This document shows positions 8,201-15,943 of a stretch of DNA of 64,000 nucleotides, piece after piece; position 1 is the first letter of the stretch; every line of letters starts with the position of its first letter. The notes under the pieces were generated by a model. It was not told where the DNA came from. It made no database searches and worked only from the letters and a program-made list of their open reading frames with translations. The stretch is from CAWBRT01 sp963832365 (GTDB taxonomy: Bacteria; Acidobacteriota; Terriglobia; Terriglobales; Acidobacteriaceae): positions 62,001 through 126,000 of the forward strand of contig CAWHUL010000002.1 of assembly GCA_963832365.1 (NCBI GenBank). Reading direction: 5' to 3'. Made by a program: the position numbers and the translations under genes.

Positions 8201-9361
8201 ATGGACGTGGGCTCGAAAATCCGTGTGTTGATTGCCGAGGACTCGTCGTTCATGCGGCGAGTGCTGAGGGTGTTGCTCAGCAGCGATCCGGAGATCGAGG
8301 TCGTGGGCGAAGCTCGCGATGGCGTGGAGACGCTGCTGCTCAGTGAAGCCCTGAACCCCGACGTGATCACCATGGACATCAATATGCCCAGGAAAAGCGG
8401 ATTGGAAGTGACCGAGCAGATCATGGCGACCAAGCCGCGACCTATCGTAATCGTCAGCTCCGAGGCGCACGACCGGGCGGGTCCGGCATTGCGGGCCCTG
8501 GAACTCGGCGCTATTGATTTTGTGGCGAAACCCGCCAACGGGATAGATCTCGACATGGAGAGCGTTCGCGATGAGCTGCTTCGCAAGGTCAAAGTTGCAG
8601 CCAAGGTTCGCGTCGTGCGTACTGCCGGGCGTCGTCCGCCGATGACGGCTACATCCTCAGCGCTCTCTGAAATCTCTGTTCCGCGTGAGGTTCACGCAGA
8701 GACAGCATCAGCGCCCGCCCCTGTACCGGGCAATGGGTTGCGAGGAACGCCGTCGCAAGCGATGGCACAAAAATTCCCGGTGGTGGTGCTGGCGGCCTCC
8801 ACCGGCGGTCCGGCTGCGTTGATGAGTTTCCTTCCGCAACTGCCGGAGAAATTTCCCGGCGCGGTATTGCTGATTCAGCACATGCCGGCGAGCTTCACCT
8901 CGCAATTCAGCCAGCAACTGGCGGAAACCTGCGCCATGCGCGTCAAGGAAGCGGAGGCGGGTGAACTCATGCGCGTCGGAACCGTTTACGTCTGTCCGGG
9001 CGCCCATCACTTGCGGGTTTCACCATCAGGGCGGTTGCATCTTGATGATGGTCCGCGAGTCAACGGACATCGCCCCAGCGCCGATCTTACGTTGGAGTCG
9101 GTTGCCGACTATGCGGGATCGATGGGCATTGCCGTGGTGCTGACCGGCATGGGCAACGACGGTACCAAGGGCGTTCAGGCGCTCAAAGCCGCCGGTGGAC
9201 ATGTGATCGCGCAGGATGAGTTGACCAGCGTTATTTTCGGCATGCCGTCGGAGGCCATTCGAAGCGGCGCGGTCGATGAGGTGCAGCCGATCGAGGCCAT
9301 CTGTAACGCTATCGAGCAGCGAGTCTCGTTGCTGTTCGGCATGGTGGAGGCTGGAGTATGA
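8201..9361 (+). CDS. cheB: CheB receptor methylesterase/deamidase
   Basis: A 386-residue protein. The N-terminal receiver (1-125) has D59 in VITMDINMP. A linker (about 140-185) leads to the CheB catalytic domain, with Ser200 in LAASTGGPAAL, His227 in LLIQHMPASF and the late Asp in LTGMGNDGTKG forming the Ser-His-Asp triad. It removes methyl groups added by CheR and so resets receptor activity; phosphorylation by the CheA gene product just upstream would activate it. The gene begins six bases after cheA and ends in an ATGA overlap with the next CheW-like gene. Confidence 0.95.
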   Translation: MDVGSKIRVLIAEDSSFMRRVLRVLLSSDPEIEVVGEARDGVETLLLSEALNPDVITMDINMPRKSGLEVTEQIMATKPRPIVIVSSEAHDRAGPALRALELGAIDFVAKPANGIDLDMESVRDELLRKVKVAAKVRVVRTAGRRPPMTATSSALSEISVPREVHAETASAPAPVPGNGLRGTPSQAMAQKFPVVVLAASTGGPAALMSFLPQLPEKFPGAVLLIQHMPASFTSQFSQQLAETCAMRVKEAEAGELMRVGTVYVCPGAHHLRVSPSGRLHLDDGPRVNGHRPSADLTLESVADYAGSMGIAVVLTGMGNDGTKGVQALKAAGGHVIAQDELTSVIFGMPSEAIRSGAVDEVQPIEAICNAIEQRVSLLFGMVEAGV

Positions 9362-9825
9362 GCCGCCGCGTCAATTCACCGCACTCCAGGCGGGGCGAAC
9401 CGGTTGTGATCTTCCGGCTTGGAAGCCATCGATTCGTCATCGCATCGGCGGAGGTCGAGGAGGTTCGCGATCTGCATCAGGGAGACCTGCCGACGGCAGT
9501 GGCGGCCCGTGGCAATGGCAGGCAGCTTCCGGTGATCGCGGCGGATCGGATCTTCGGAGTACAGTCCGCCAAACTGGAGCAGTTGCTGGTGCTGAAGGTT
9601 CGGCGTGTCGCCGTTGCCATCGGGCGGATTGAAGGCATGGCGGAGCTTCGCGAAATCGTGGAGCTGCCACGAGGGTTCCGTGGCCAGGAGCGCTCCTGGT
9701 ATCGCGGGCTGGGATTGGTGCGGCAGCAAATTATGCCGGTAGTGAATGCGGCGATCTTCGCCGAAGGCGCTCCTGCGCTGCCGCCGGAATCGGCTGCGGC
9801 GGCAAAGGCGAACTCAGGAATATGA
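9358..9825 (+). CDS. Divergent CheW-like protein
   Basis: A 155-residue protein. Its start (VVIFRLGSHRFVIASAEVEEV) matches the first CheW subdomain, but the NLRG-type hallmark of the second subdomain is poorly conserved. It overlaps cheB by four bases and the next CheW-like gene by four bases. Such divergent CheW paralogues can occupy alternative positions in arrays or act like PilI/ChpC variants. Assignment rests on the N-terminal pattern and context. Confidence 0.7.
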   Translation: MSRRVNSPHSRRGEPVVIFRLGSHRFVIASAEVEEVRDLHQGDLPTAVAARGNGRQLPVIAADRIFGVQSAKLEQLLVLKVRRVAVAIGRIEGMAELREIVELPRGFRGQERSWYRGLGLVRQQIMPVVNAAIFAEGAPALPPESAAAAKANSGI

Positions 9826-10241
9826 CGAGCGAAGAAAAATTCGTTGTCTTTCCCGCCGGAGCGTTGCATTGCGCGGTGCCGGCGGCGTGTGTCGCGGAGC
9901 TGACTTTGCCCAATGAGGTGTTTAGCTTTCCGCACACTTCGCGCGAAATCCTGGGTGTCATTCTGCGGCGAGGCAAGGTGATTCCGCTGTACGATCTCGC
10001 CGGACTGCTGAAACTGCCGGAGTTTGCTCCGGCGCATTATCACCTGATCGCGGTCCGTCATACGGCGGAGGCGACCGAATTGGCGGCCATTGCGGTGAGC
10101 GGGGAATGCGACCTGGTTTCCGCCGACGTGCTTCCCGCGAAGCACCCGGTGCCGGGCGTGGTTGGCGAACTGATATGGGACGGCAGGAGTTACGAGTTGC
10201 TGGATCTGGACAAATTGATTGCGGCGGGGAGTGCGGAATGA
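9822..10241 (+). CDS. CheW-like protein
   Basis: A 139-residue single-domain CheW-type protein (FVVFPAGALHCAVPAACVAEL, then ILGVILRRGKVIPLYDLAGLL). It is the third CheW homologue of the operon and overlaps both neighbours by ATGA. Three coupling proteins for one receptor and one kinase suggest specialised roles in array building or competition for the P5 domain (inference). Confidence 0.78.
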   Translation: MTSEEKFVVFPAGALHCAVPAACVAELTLPNEVFSFPHTSREILGVILRRGKVIPLYDLAGLLKLPEFAPAHYHLIAVRHTAEATELAAIAVSGECDLVSADVLPAKHPVPGVVGELIWDGRSYELLDLDKLIAAGSAE

Positions 10242-11032
10242 GCGCTCCAGCCCAAGGCGTCGCGCAGTCGGCTGGCAGAATCCTGGTCATCGACAGCAAT
10301 GTGTTCTTCGCCAAGCGCTTGGTGGAAGCGCTCAGGAACGAGTATTTCGAGGTGATCCATGCCACCCAGGCGGCGTATGCCCTGACGATGTTGGAATGGT
10401 CACCGCCCGTGTTGATTCTCTGTTCCACGAGTCTCCGCGGAATCGGCGCTTACGACCTGCCGAAGCTGGTGCACGCCGACAAAACCTCGGCGCATATTCC
10501 CATCCTTGCCATGGGCGAAGGTGATCGCCAGGCGCTGATGGTGGCGTTCCGCGCCGGTTGCGACGACTACGTGGACCGCCGCGTGGGTCCGGAGAGCGTT
10601 GCCGCGCACGTGCGCGCCTTCCTGCGCAGCCGCGAAGAAGGTTTTCAGCCGACGCAGATGCTCCACACCTCGGAAACCGCACTCGAGGGCAATCTTTCCC
10701 ATCTCGATCTGCCGGGGATTATTCAGATGCTGGGGCACTCGCGGCAGTCAGGGGTGCTCTACGTCAATGCCGGTGATGTTGACGGAATTATTTTCCTGCT
10801 CGGCGGCGACGTCATACACGCCGAAGCCGGCGAGTGCGTCGGCGACCAGGCCGTCGTCCATATCGTCAAGGCCTGTAACGGAGTCGATCAGGGTGTTTAT
10901 AAGTTTGTTCCCGGCAACACGGCTTCCACGCGCACGATTCTGCGTTCGGTGACCGAGTTGATGTTGGAGGCGCTGCGCGAAATCGACGAAGATCGCGAGC
11001 AGCAGCAAGAAGAAGGAGGCATTCTCTTATGA
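10238..11032 (+). CDS. Pseudo-receiver plus PATAN (DUF4388)-type protein
   Basis: A 264-residue protein starting at ATG 10238, which overlaps the preceding stop; a longer frame from 10106 only extends into the upstream gene. Residues about 10-130 form a receiver-like fold, but the phospho-acceptor position reads LILCSTS, with Cys in place of Asp, and the acidic pair reads VIDSN. Residues about 145-250 match a DUF4388/PATAN-like domain (GNLSHLDLPGIIQMLGHSR), common in acidobacterial and cyanobacterial gliding or pilus regulators. It is probably a phosphorylation-independent partner of the array output. Confidence 0.75.
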   Translation: MSAPAQGVAQSAGRILVIDSNVFFAKRLVEALRNEYFEVIHATQAAYALTMLEWSPPVLILCSTSLRGIGAYDLPKLVHADKTSAHIPILAMGEGDRQALMVAFRAGCDDYVDRRVGPESVAAHVRAFLRSREEGFQPTQMLHTSETALEGNLSHLDLPGIIQMLGHSRQSGVLYVNAGDVDGIIFLLGGDVIHAEAGECVGDQAVVHIVKACNGVDQGVYKFVPGNTASTRTILRSVTELMLEALREIDEDREQQQEEGGILL

Positions 11033-11787
11033 GTGCCAGTCCGGTAGTCTATTTTATTGATGACAGTGCGACCATGCGTGAGGTGATCAAGATTGCCTTC
11101 CGCCGCGAAAACATCAACGTCATCGCCTGCCATGACGCCCATAGCGCCATCGGCATGATGGACGAAACCGCGCCTGACGTCGTCATCTCCGACGTGATCA
11201 TGCCGGAAAAGGATGGTTACGAGGTCTGCCAGTACATCAAGCAGCATCCCAAGATGGGCCAGACGCCGGTCATTCTCATGTCCGGAGTCGTCAACCGGTC
11301 GGTCGCCGAGAAAGCGTTTGCCGTCAAGGCGGACGAACTGATCCGCAAGCCCTTCCAGCCGCAAGACCTGATCGGGCGCGTGCGCCATCTGCTCCACGGC
11401 AAGCCGTCCGCGCGGCCGGAATATTCCCCGGCCGACCCGATAGCGGCGCAGACCGCCGTGGCTGCTCTGAGTACAATTTTCCAGACACCGGCGTTGGCTC
11501 GCCCGCTGGCAAGGCCCTCGCTCGCTGTCATTCCGCGCGCATCACGCGGGCCATTGACCGCGTCGGCGATAGCCACGGATGAAGTTTCCTCGGCCATCGA
11601 GGCCGGGGCTGCTCCCAAGCCGCGCGTGCCGCGTCCGCCATTGCCCCAACTCGATGCCGCCAAACTGCGGATTGAAATCATGCGGCTGCAAAGCCAGGTC
11701 AAGAAGCTCGAAGCGGAACTGCGTGCCGAACGCGAATACTGTCACGCGCTGGAAGAACACGTCAAGACACTGCAAGACTCGGAGTAG
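11029..11787 (+). CDS. Response regulator with C-terminal coiled coil
   Basis: A 252-residue protein and the last gene of the chemosensory operon, overlapping the preceding gene by four bases. The receiver (1-125) is intact: VYFIDDS, D55 in VVISDVIMPEKDG, and IRKPF. A proline/alanine-rich linker (about 130-205) leads to a charged coiled coil (about 210-250, LQSQVKKLEAELRAERE). It has no DNA-binding or enzymatic output domain. It probably signals by protein contact, possibly to a pilus or cell-surface machine. Confidence 0.88.
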   Translation: MSASPVVYFIDDSATMREVIKIAFRRENINVIACHDAHSAIGMMDETAPDVVISDVIMPEKDGYEVCQYIKQHPKMGQTPVILMSGVVNRSVAEKAFAVKADELIRKPFQPQDLIGRVRHLLHGKPSARPEYSPADPIAAQTAVAALSTIFQTPALARPLARPSLAVIPRASRGPLTASAIATDEVSSAIEAGAAPKPRVPRPPLPQLDAAKLRIEIMRLQSQVKKLEAELRAEREYCHALEEHVKTLQDSE

Positions 11788-11886
11788 AGAACCCTTCCTC
11801 ATCGCGGCTCCCCCACCGCGAGACGCTTACTTCAGCGCGAAAAGCATCCCCCACTGACAAAGAAGCCAGGCGGCACCGCGGGTGAG

Positions 11887-12010
11887 TGCGGTTGCCCCAT
11901 TGGTGTATATGGATTCCCCGCAGCATGTCATGGCGACTTCGCTCGCCATGACAGTCTGACGTTTGGATATACCTGCTGGGGAGCCGCTCTAGTGCCAAAT
12001 GGGCAACGCA
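11887..12010. repeat. Nested palindromic element in a 350-bp gap
   Basis: The 11788-12138 gap has no gene that I can support. It holds an outer imperfect inverted repeat (TGCGGTTGCCCCATTGG near 11887 against the complement of CCAAATGGGCAACGCA ending at 12010). Inside lies a perfect hairpin with 10-base arms: GTCATGGCGA at 11927-11936 and TCGCCATGAC at 11943-11952. It may be a non-autonomous mobile element or a strong transcript-end structure. Confidence 0.5.
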
Positions 12011-12138
12011 TATTCCTCCCCCCACGCGAAATACAACGAAGGTAGGGCCGGCTGCATCGAAATGTGAGTTGCTGGAATTCAAGCAGCGCCCGGATCACGA
12101 GAATCGACAGCGGGTCCGGGAGAGCAGGAGCACGCACT

Positions 12139-12342
12139 ATGGGTCCTATGAGCGATGCTCAGCAGAAGGTCCGTGAACTCTTCGACGCCCATTTCACCAT
12201 CAGCGAAATCGTCGAGCGGACAGCACTGGAGATGCAGACGGTAGTCCGGTTCTTGAACGCCCCGCGACCCGTCAAACGCCGTTCCGGCCCACAGGAACCC
12301 ACCGAAATCCAATCCCCAAGATTGATCGGAAAAGTAGCGTAG
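12139..12342 (+). CDS. Small hypothetical protein with predicted helix-turn-helix
   Basis: A 67-residue protein starting at ATG 12139, with AGGAG at 12126-12130 giving eight-base spacing. The pattern FDAHFTISEIVERTALEMQT resembles a resolvase/MerR-like helix-turn-helix, followed by a basic proline-rich tail. I do not recognise a family. It stands alone between the palindromic element and the convergent uvrB gene. The ribosome site and helix pattern support it as a real gene, but no function can be assigned. Confidence 0.5.
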   Translation: MGPMSDAQQKVRELFDAHFTISEIVERTALEMQTVVRFLNAPRPVKRRSGPQEPTEIQSPRLIGKVA

Positions 12343-12397
12343 ACCGCTAGGCTGCGCCGTTTCTGCGGGAGGGCTGAACCGCTAATCCTTTCGCGCA

Positions 12398-14389
12398 CTA
12401 CTCACGCAAAAATAAATTCTTGGTCTTCAGTTCGCGGATCTGGTCGCGCAGCTTGGCGGCCAGTTCGAACTCGAAGCGTTTGGCGGCCTCGCGCATATCG
12501 CCTTCCAACTTCGCGACATATGCGTCCAGTTCGTCTTTCGACTTGAATTCGGGCACGCCTTCGGCGGGCAGAGATATGTCGGCGTAATCGGCTTCGATGA
12601 TCTGGGCCAGAGCCATGTCAACCGGGCGCACGATGCTTTGAGGCGTAATGCCGTTCTCTTCGTTGTAGGCCCGTTGAATTGTCCGGCGGCGCTCGGTCTC
12701 GCCGATGGCTTTGCGCATGGAATCGGTCATGCGGTCGGCGTAGAGGACGGCCCGGCCCTCGACGTTGCGCGCGCAGCGTCCAATGGTCTGAATCAGCGAG
12801 CCGGCCGAACGCAGAAAGCCCTCCTTGTCGGCATCGAGGATCGCAACCAGCGAAACCTCGGGCAAGTCAAGACCTTCGCGCAACAGGTTAATCCCAATCA
12901 GTACGTCGAACTCGCCCTTGCGCAGATCGCGAATGATCTTGATGCGCTCCAGGGTTTCAATCTCCGAGTGCAGGTAGCGGCAGCGCACGCCGACCTCGCT
13001 GTAGTATTCGGCGAGATCCTCGGACATGCGCTTGGTCAATGTCGTCACCAGCACCCGCTGGCCTTTGCTTACCCGGTCGCGAATCTCGTGCAGAAGGTCG
13101 TCGATCTGCCCCTTCACGGGGCGAACCTCGACCTCGGGATCGACTAGGCCGGTGGGGCGGATGATCTGCTCGACAACCACGCCGGCAGATTTGGTCAGCT
13201 CGTAAGGCCCTGGTGTTGCAGAAACATAAATCGCTTGGTTCACGCGATTCTCGAACTCTTCAAAGGTCAGCGGGCGGTTGTCCAGCGCGCTCGGCAGGCG
13301 GAATCCGTACTCGATCAACGTCTGTTTGCGCGAGCGGTCACCGTGCCACATGCCGTGCAGTTGCGGGATGGTCTGGTGAGACTCGTCGATGAAAACCAGG
13401 AAGTCGCGCGGAACGTAGTCGAGCAGTGTGGGTGGCGGCTCGCCGGGCAGTCTGCCGGTAAAGTGCCGCGAGTAGTTCTCGATGCCATGGCAGTAGCCCA
13501 TCTCCTTAATCATTTCCAGGTCGAATCGCGTACGTTGGTGAACGCGCTGCGCCTCGACGATGCGGCCCTGCTTTTCCAGTTCGCTCTCCCACCAGCCAAG
13601 CTCCTGAAGAATGGATTCGACCGCCATCGTCTTTGACTCCGGCTTCATCACGTAGTGCGTCTTGGGATAAATGGGAAGACGGGCATACTTTTGCTTGATG
13701 GTCCCGAAGAGCGGATCGATTTGAGAGAGCGATTCGATTTCGTCTCCCCACAGCTCTATGCGGTAGGCGTTGTCGTCGTAGGTGGGAAAAACCTCGATCA
13801 CGTCGCCGCGCACCCGGAAGGTACCGCGCTTGAATTCGGTGTCGGTGCGCTCGTAGAGAATCTCGACCAGCTTGCTGGTGATGTCCTGACGACGGATCTT
13901 CTGGCCCTTCTCCAGGAAGAGCAGCATTCCGTAGTAGGCTTCCGGCGAACCCAAGCCATAGATGCAACTCACGGAGGCGACAATGATGCAGTCGCGGCGC
14001 TCGAACAGCGACTTGGTGGCCGAAAGCCGCAACTTGTCGAGCTCGTCGTTGACGGTCGCCTCCTTCTCGATGTAAACATCGCCGGCAGGAATGTAAGCCT
14101 CGGGCTGGTAGTAGTCGTAGTAGGAGACGAAATACTCGACAGCGTTGTGCGGAAAGAAGCTCTTGAATTCGTGATAAAGCTGTGCGGCCAGGGTTTTGTT
14201 ATGCGCCAGAATGAGCGCCGGACGGTTGACCTCCTCGATGATCTTGGCCATGGTGAAGGTCTTGCCCGAGCCGGTAACGCCCAGCAATACCTGATGCTTT
14301 TCACCTTCGAACAGCCCGCGCGAGAGCTGCGCAAGCGCAGTGATCTGATCGCCTTGCGGCTGATACTTTGATTCCAGCTTGAACTGCAT
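12398..14389 (-). CDS. uvrB: UvrABC excinuclease subunit B
   Basis: A 663-residue protein of nucleotide excision repair: it receives damaged DNA from UvrA, verifies it and recruits UvrC. Visible features in order: Q motif and Walker A (GVTGSGKTFTMAK), the beta-hairpin that clamps DNA (YYDYYQPEAYIP), the DESHQTIPQ box, helicase motifs V-VI (LLREGLDLPEV, QTIGRCARN), and a C-terminal UVR domain that binds UvrC. ATG 14389 is preferred over an upstream in-frame start at 14422 because a GGAG site precedes it and the family begins at this point. It is monocistronic. Confidence 0.97.
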   Translation of the reverse strand: MQFKLESKYQPQGDQITALAQLSRGLFEGEKHQVLLGVTGSGKTFTMAKIIEEVNRPALILAHNKTLAAQLYHEFKSFFPHNAVEYFVSYYDYYQPEAYIPAGDVYIEKEATVNDELDKLRLSATKSLFERRDCIIVASVSCIYGLGSPEAYYGMLLFLEKGQKIRRQDITSKLVEILYERTDTEFKRGTFRVRGDVIEVFPTYDDNAYRIELWGDEIESLSQIDPLFGTIKQKYARLPIYPKTHYVMKPESKTMAVESILQELGWWESELEKQGRIVEAQRVHQRTRFDLEMIKEMGYCHGIENYSRHFTGRLPGEPPPTLLDYVPRDFLVFIDESHQTIPQLHGMWHGDRSRKQTLIEYGFRLPSALDNRPLTFEEFENRVNQAIYVSATPGPYELTKSAGVVVEQIIRPTGLVDPEVEVRPVKGQIDDLLHEIRDRVSKGQRVLVTTLTKRMSEDLAEYYSEVGVRCRYLHSEIETLERIKIIRDLRKGEFDVLIGINLLREGLDLPEVSLVAILDADKEGFLRSAGSLIQTIGRCARNVEGRAVLYADRMTDSMRKAIGETERRRTIQRAYNEENGITPQSIVRPVDMALAQIIEADYADISLPAEGVPEFKSKDELDAYVAKLEGDMREAAKRFEFELAAKLRDQIRELKTKNLFLRE

Positions 14390-14475
14390 AAGTCTCCGGC
14401 CCCGCCCGCCGTGAAGGCACACAGAATCGGATACCGGCGGTTGGGTAACTCTTGATTATAGCTGGTCGCAGTGGG

Positions 14476-14524
14476 AGCCCGCGTAGCGGGCAGAAGATGG
14501 TAGCCCCAGGCGTGAGCCTGGGGT
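14476..14524. repeat. REP-type double hairpin, left flank of RAYT gene
   Basis: There are two adjacent palindromes: AGCCCGCGTAGCGGGC (14476-14491) and a second whose arms are CCCCAGGC and GCCTGGGG (14503-14523). The same two hairpins recur in inverse orientation after the transposase gene, the arrangement expected of REP elements mobilised by their own RAYT. A further small CCCCGG-AGGGG hairpin overlaps the ribosome site of the gene. Confidence 0.7.
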
Positions 14525-14564
14525 AAGGTTAGGGTTGAAGCGACAGCCCCGGAGGGGCGTAAGA

Positions 14565-15017
14565 ATGGCGCACACCTTTACCAGCCTGCTCACGCATGTC
14601 ACCTTCTCTACCCGCGAACGCGCACCCCTGATTGTTGATCTAATTCGGGATGATGTGCACGCCTATATCGGCGGAATTCTGCGTGAACTCCGTGTGACGC
14701 CTGTCGCCATCGGTGGCACCACGGATCACGTTCACCTGTTGACAAGGCTGCCCGCCGATCTTGCCGTCGCAGATTGCCTGCGGGTAATCAAGACGAACTC
14801 ATCCCGCTGGGTGAAGGAGAAGTGGCCGGAGCGACGGTCCTTCGGATGGCAAGGGGGATACGGTGCATTCAGCGTGAGCGAGTCGAACCGGGCGAGCGTC
14901 ATCCGTTATATACAAGGGCAGGCACAGCATCATCTTAAGATTTCATTCCAAGACGAATTCCTCGGCCTATTGCGAAAACACGGAGCGGAGTTCGACGAAC
15001 GATATATTTGGGGATGA
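14565..15017 (+). CDS. REP-associated tyrosine transposase (RAYT, Y1 family)
   Basis: A 150-residue HUH single-strand transposase of the IS200/TnpA_REP type. The metal-binding HUH motif is in TTDHVHLLTRL and the catalytic tyrosine is probably in SVIRYIQGQ. ATG 14565 is chosen because GGAGG stands at 14551-14555; an earlier in-frame ATG at 14535 lacks one. The length fits the family and the frame is intact. Inverted REP hairpins flank it, so it is probably the enzyme that spread these hairpins through the genome (inference from known RAYT/REP biology). Confidence 0.88.
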   Translation: MAHTFTSLLTHVTFSTRERAPLIVDLIRDDVHAYIGGILRELRVTPVAIGGTTDHVHLLTRLPADLAVADCLRVIKTNSSRWVKEKWPERRSFGWQGGYGAFSVSESNRASVIRYIQGQAQHHLKISFQDEFLGLLRKHGAEFDERYIWG

Positions 15018-15022
15018 TTCTT

Positions 15023-15110
15023 ACGCCCGCTACGCGGGCTAGGATCGTACAATTTCATGCCACCCCAGGCTTGCGCCTGGGGCTACCGTCTTACGCCCGC
15101 TATGCGGGCT
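15023..15110. repeat. REP hairpin array, right flank of RAYT gene
   Basis: Three palindromes: CGCCCGCTACGCGGGCT (15024-15040), one with CCCCAGGC/GCCTGGGG arms (15062-15082) and CGCCCGCTATGCGGGCT (15094-15110). The last two, read in reverse complement, reproduce the left-flank REP unit with the same spacer. A related GCTGCACGGGC stem follows to about 15160. Confidence 0.7.
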
Positions 15111-15176
15111 TTCGGCGCAGGGAATTCCCGCTGCACGGGCTGGCGGTGCAGGGAATAATTTGATCGGTGCGGGCCC

Positions 15177-15830
15177 TCAGTGCTTGACGTATCCCGTCAA
15201 CCCCGCGTCGAAGGAGCGGCGGTCGAGGCGCGGCAGGTTCTTGGCCAGACGCGTGGGGAACAAGGGGATGTGACTTACCGTGACGAGGTGTTCGGCGATT
15301 TCCCAGACTGATTTTTCAGAGGTCATCCAGTCAAGGTGGTCGAAGCGGGAGAGATTGACCGGGCGCGAGTAGCCTCGCAGGGTGCGTTCGCCGCGCAGGT
15401 TGTAATAGCTCTCGAAGTAGCTGAGCGCCAGTTCGCGCAGGCTCCGGTAGATGGGCGCTCGAAAACGCAGGCCGGCAAAGTTGGACTTGGCAACGGCTCC
15501 CCAAAGGCCGTGCTCACGGAATACGGCGATAACGTGATCGGTATCGCGCACCGCCTCCAGATCGAGCACCAGCGGCGGATAGCCATTCACCCGCAGAGCC
15601 GCGGCGGCCAGCACCGCACCCTCCAGACAATGAGCCGTATTTTCGCGCAATGAACGGCGCGGCGACCAGGCGGTATCGGCCAAATGGTAGGGCATTCGGT
15701 CAAGGAAGGCCTGAATTCCGGCGGGAGTCTTTAGCCGGAGCAGGGAATGCAGTTCCGGGGGAGTGAACCCGTTGAGATTGGCTTTGGTTGGCAATCGGCT
15801 GGTCCTTCCGGGAGTTCGGGGATAGGGCAA
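15177..15830 (-). CDS. Hypothetical transglutaminase-like protein
   Basis: A 217-residue protein of no family I can name with certainty. The pattern NTAHCLEGAVLAAAALRVNGYP followed about 30 residues later by DTDHVIAVF resembles the Cys and His region of papain/transglutaminase-like folds, and small bacterial proteins of this type act as peptidases or amidases. It starts with TTG at 15830 because no ATG lies between the upstream stop and the conserved region; an internal start is possible. It lies downstream of and codirectional with the NfnAB-like pair, separated by a palindromic repeat. Confidence 0.6.
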   Translation of the reverse strand: MPYPRTPGRTSRLPTKANLNGFTPPELHSLLRLKTPAGIQAFLDRMPYHLADTAWSPRRSLRENTAHCLEGAVLAAAALRVNGYPPLVLDLEAVRDTDHVIAVFREHGLWGAVAKSNFAGLRFRAPIYRSLRELALSYFESYYNLRGERTLRGYSRPVNLSRFDHLDWMTSEKSVWEIAEHLVTVSHIPLFPTRLAKNLPRLDRRSFDAGLTGYVKH

Positions 15831-15854
15831 AAGATTGTGCCGGAGCGTCAGAAG

Positions 15855-15896
15855 AACTACCCCACCCTACGCAAAAGCGTAGAGTGGGGCACCCGC
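15855..15896. repeat. Family A palindromic repeat (TACCCCAC...GTGGGGCACCCG)
   Basis: A stem-loop with outer arms CCCCAC/GTGGGG and an inner stem CCTACGC/GCGTAGA, ending in the family tail GGGGCACCCGC. This is one of more than twenty copies in the window. The outer arms stay constant while the inner stem differs from copy to copy. Confidence 0.8.
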
Positions 15897-15943
15897 TTAA
15901 ATCTGAAAATCCCCGCCTTGAACCTTGATACCCCGCGATTCTC

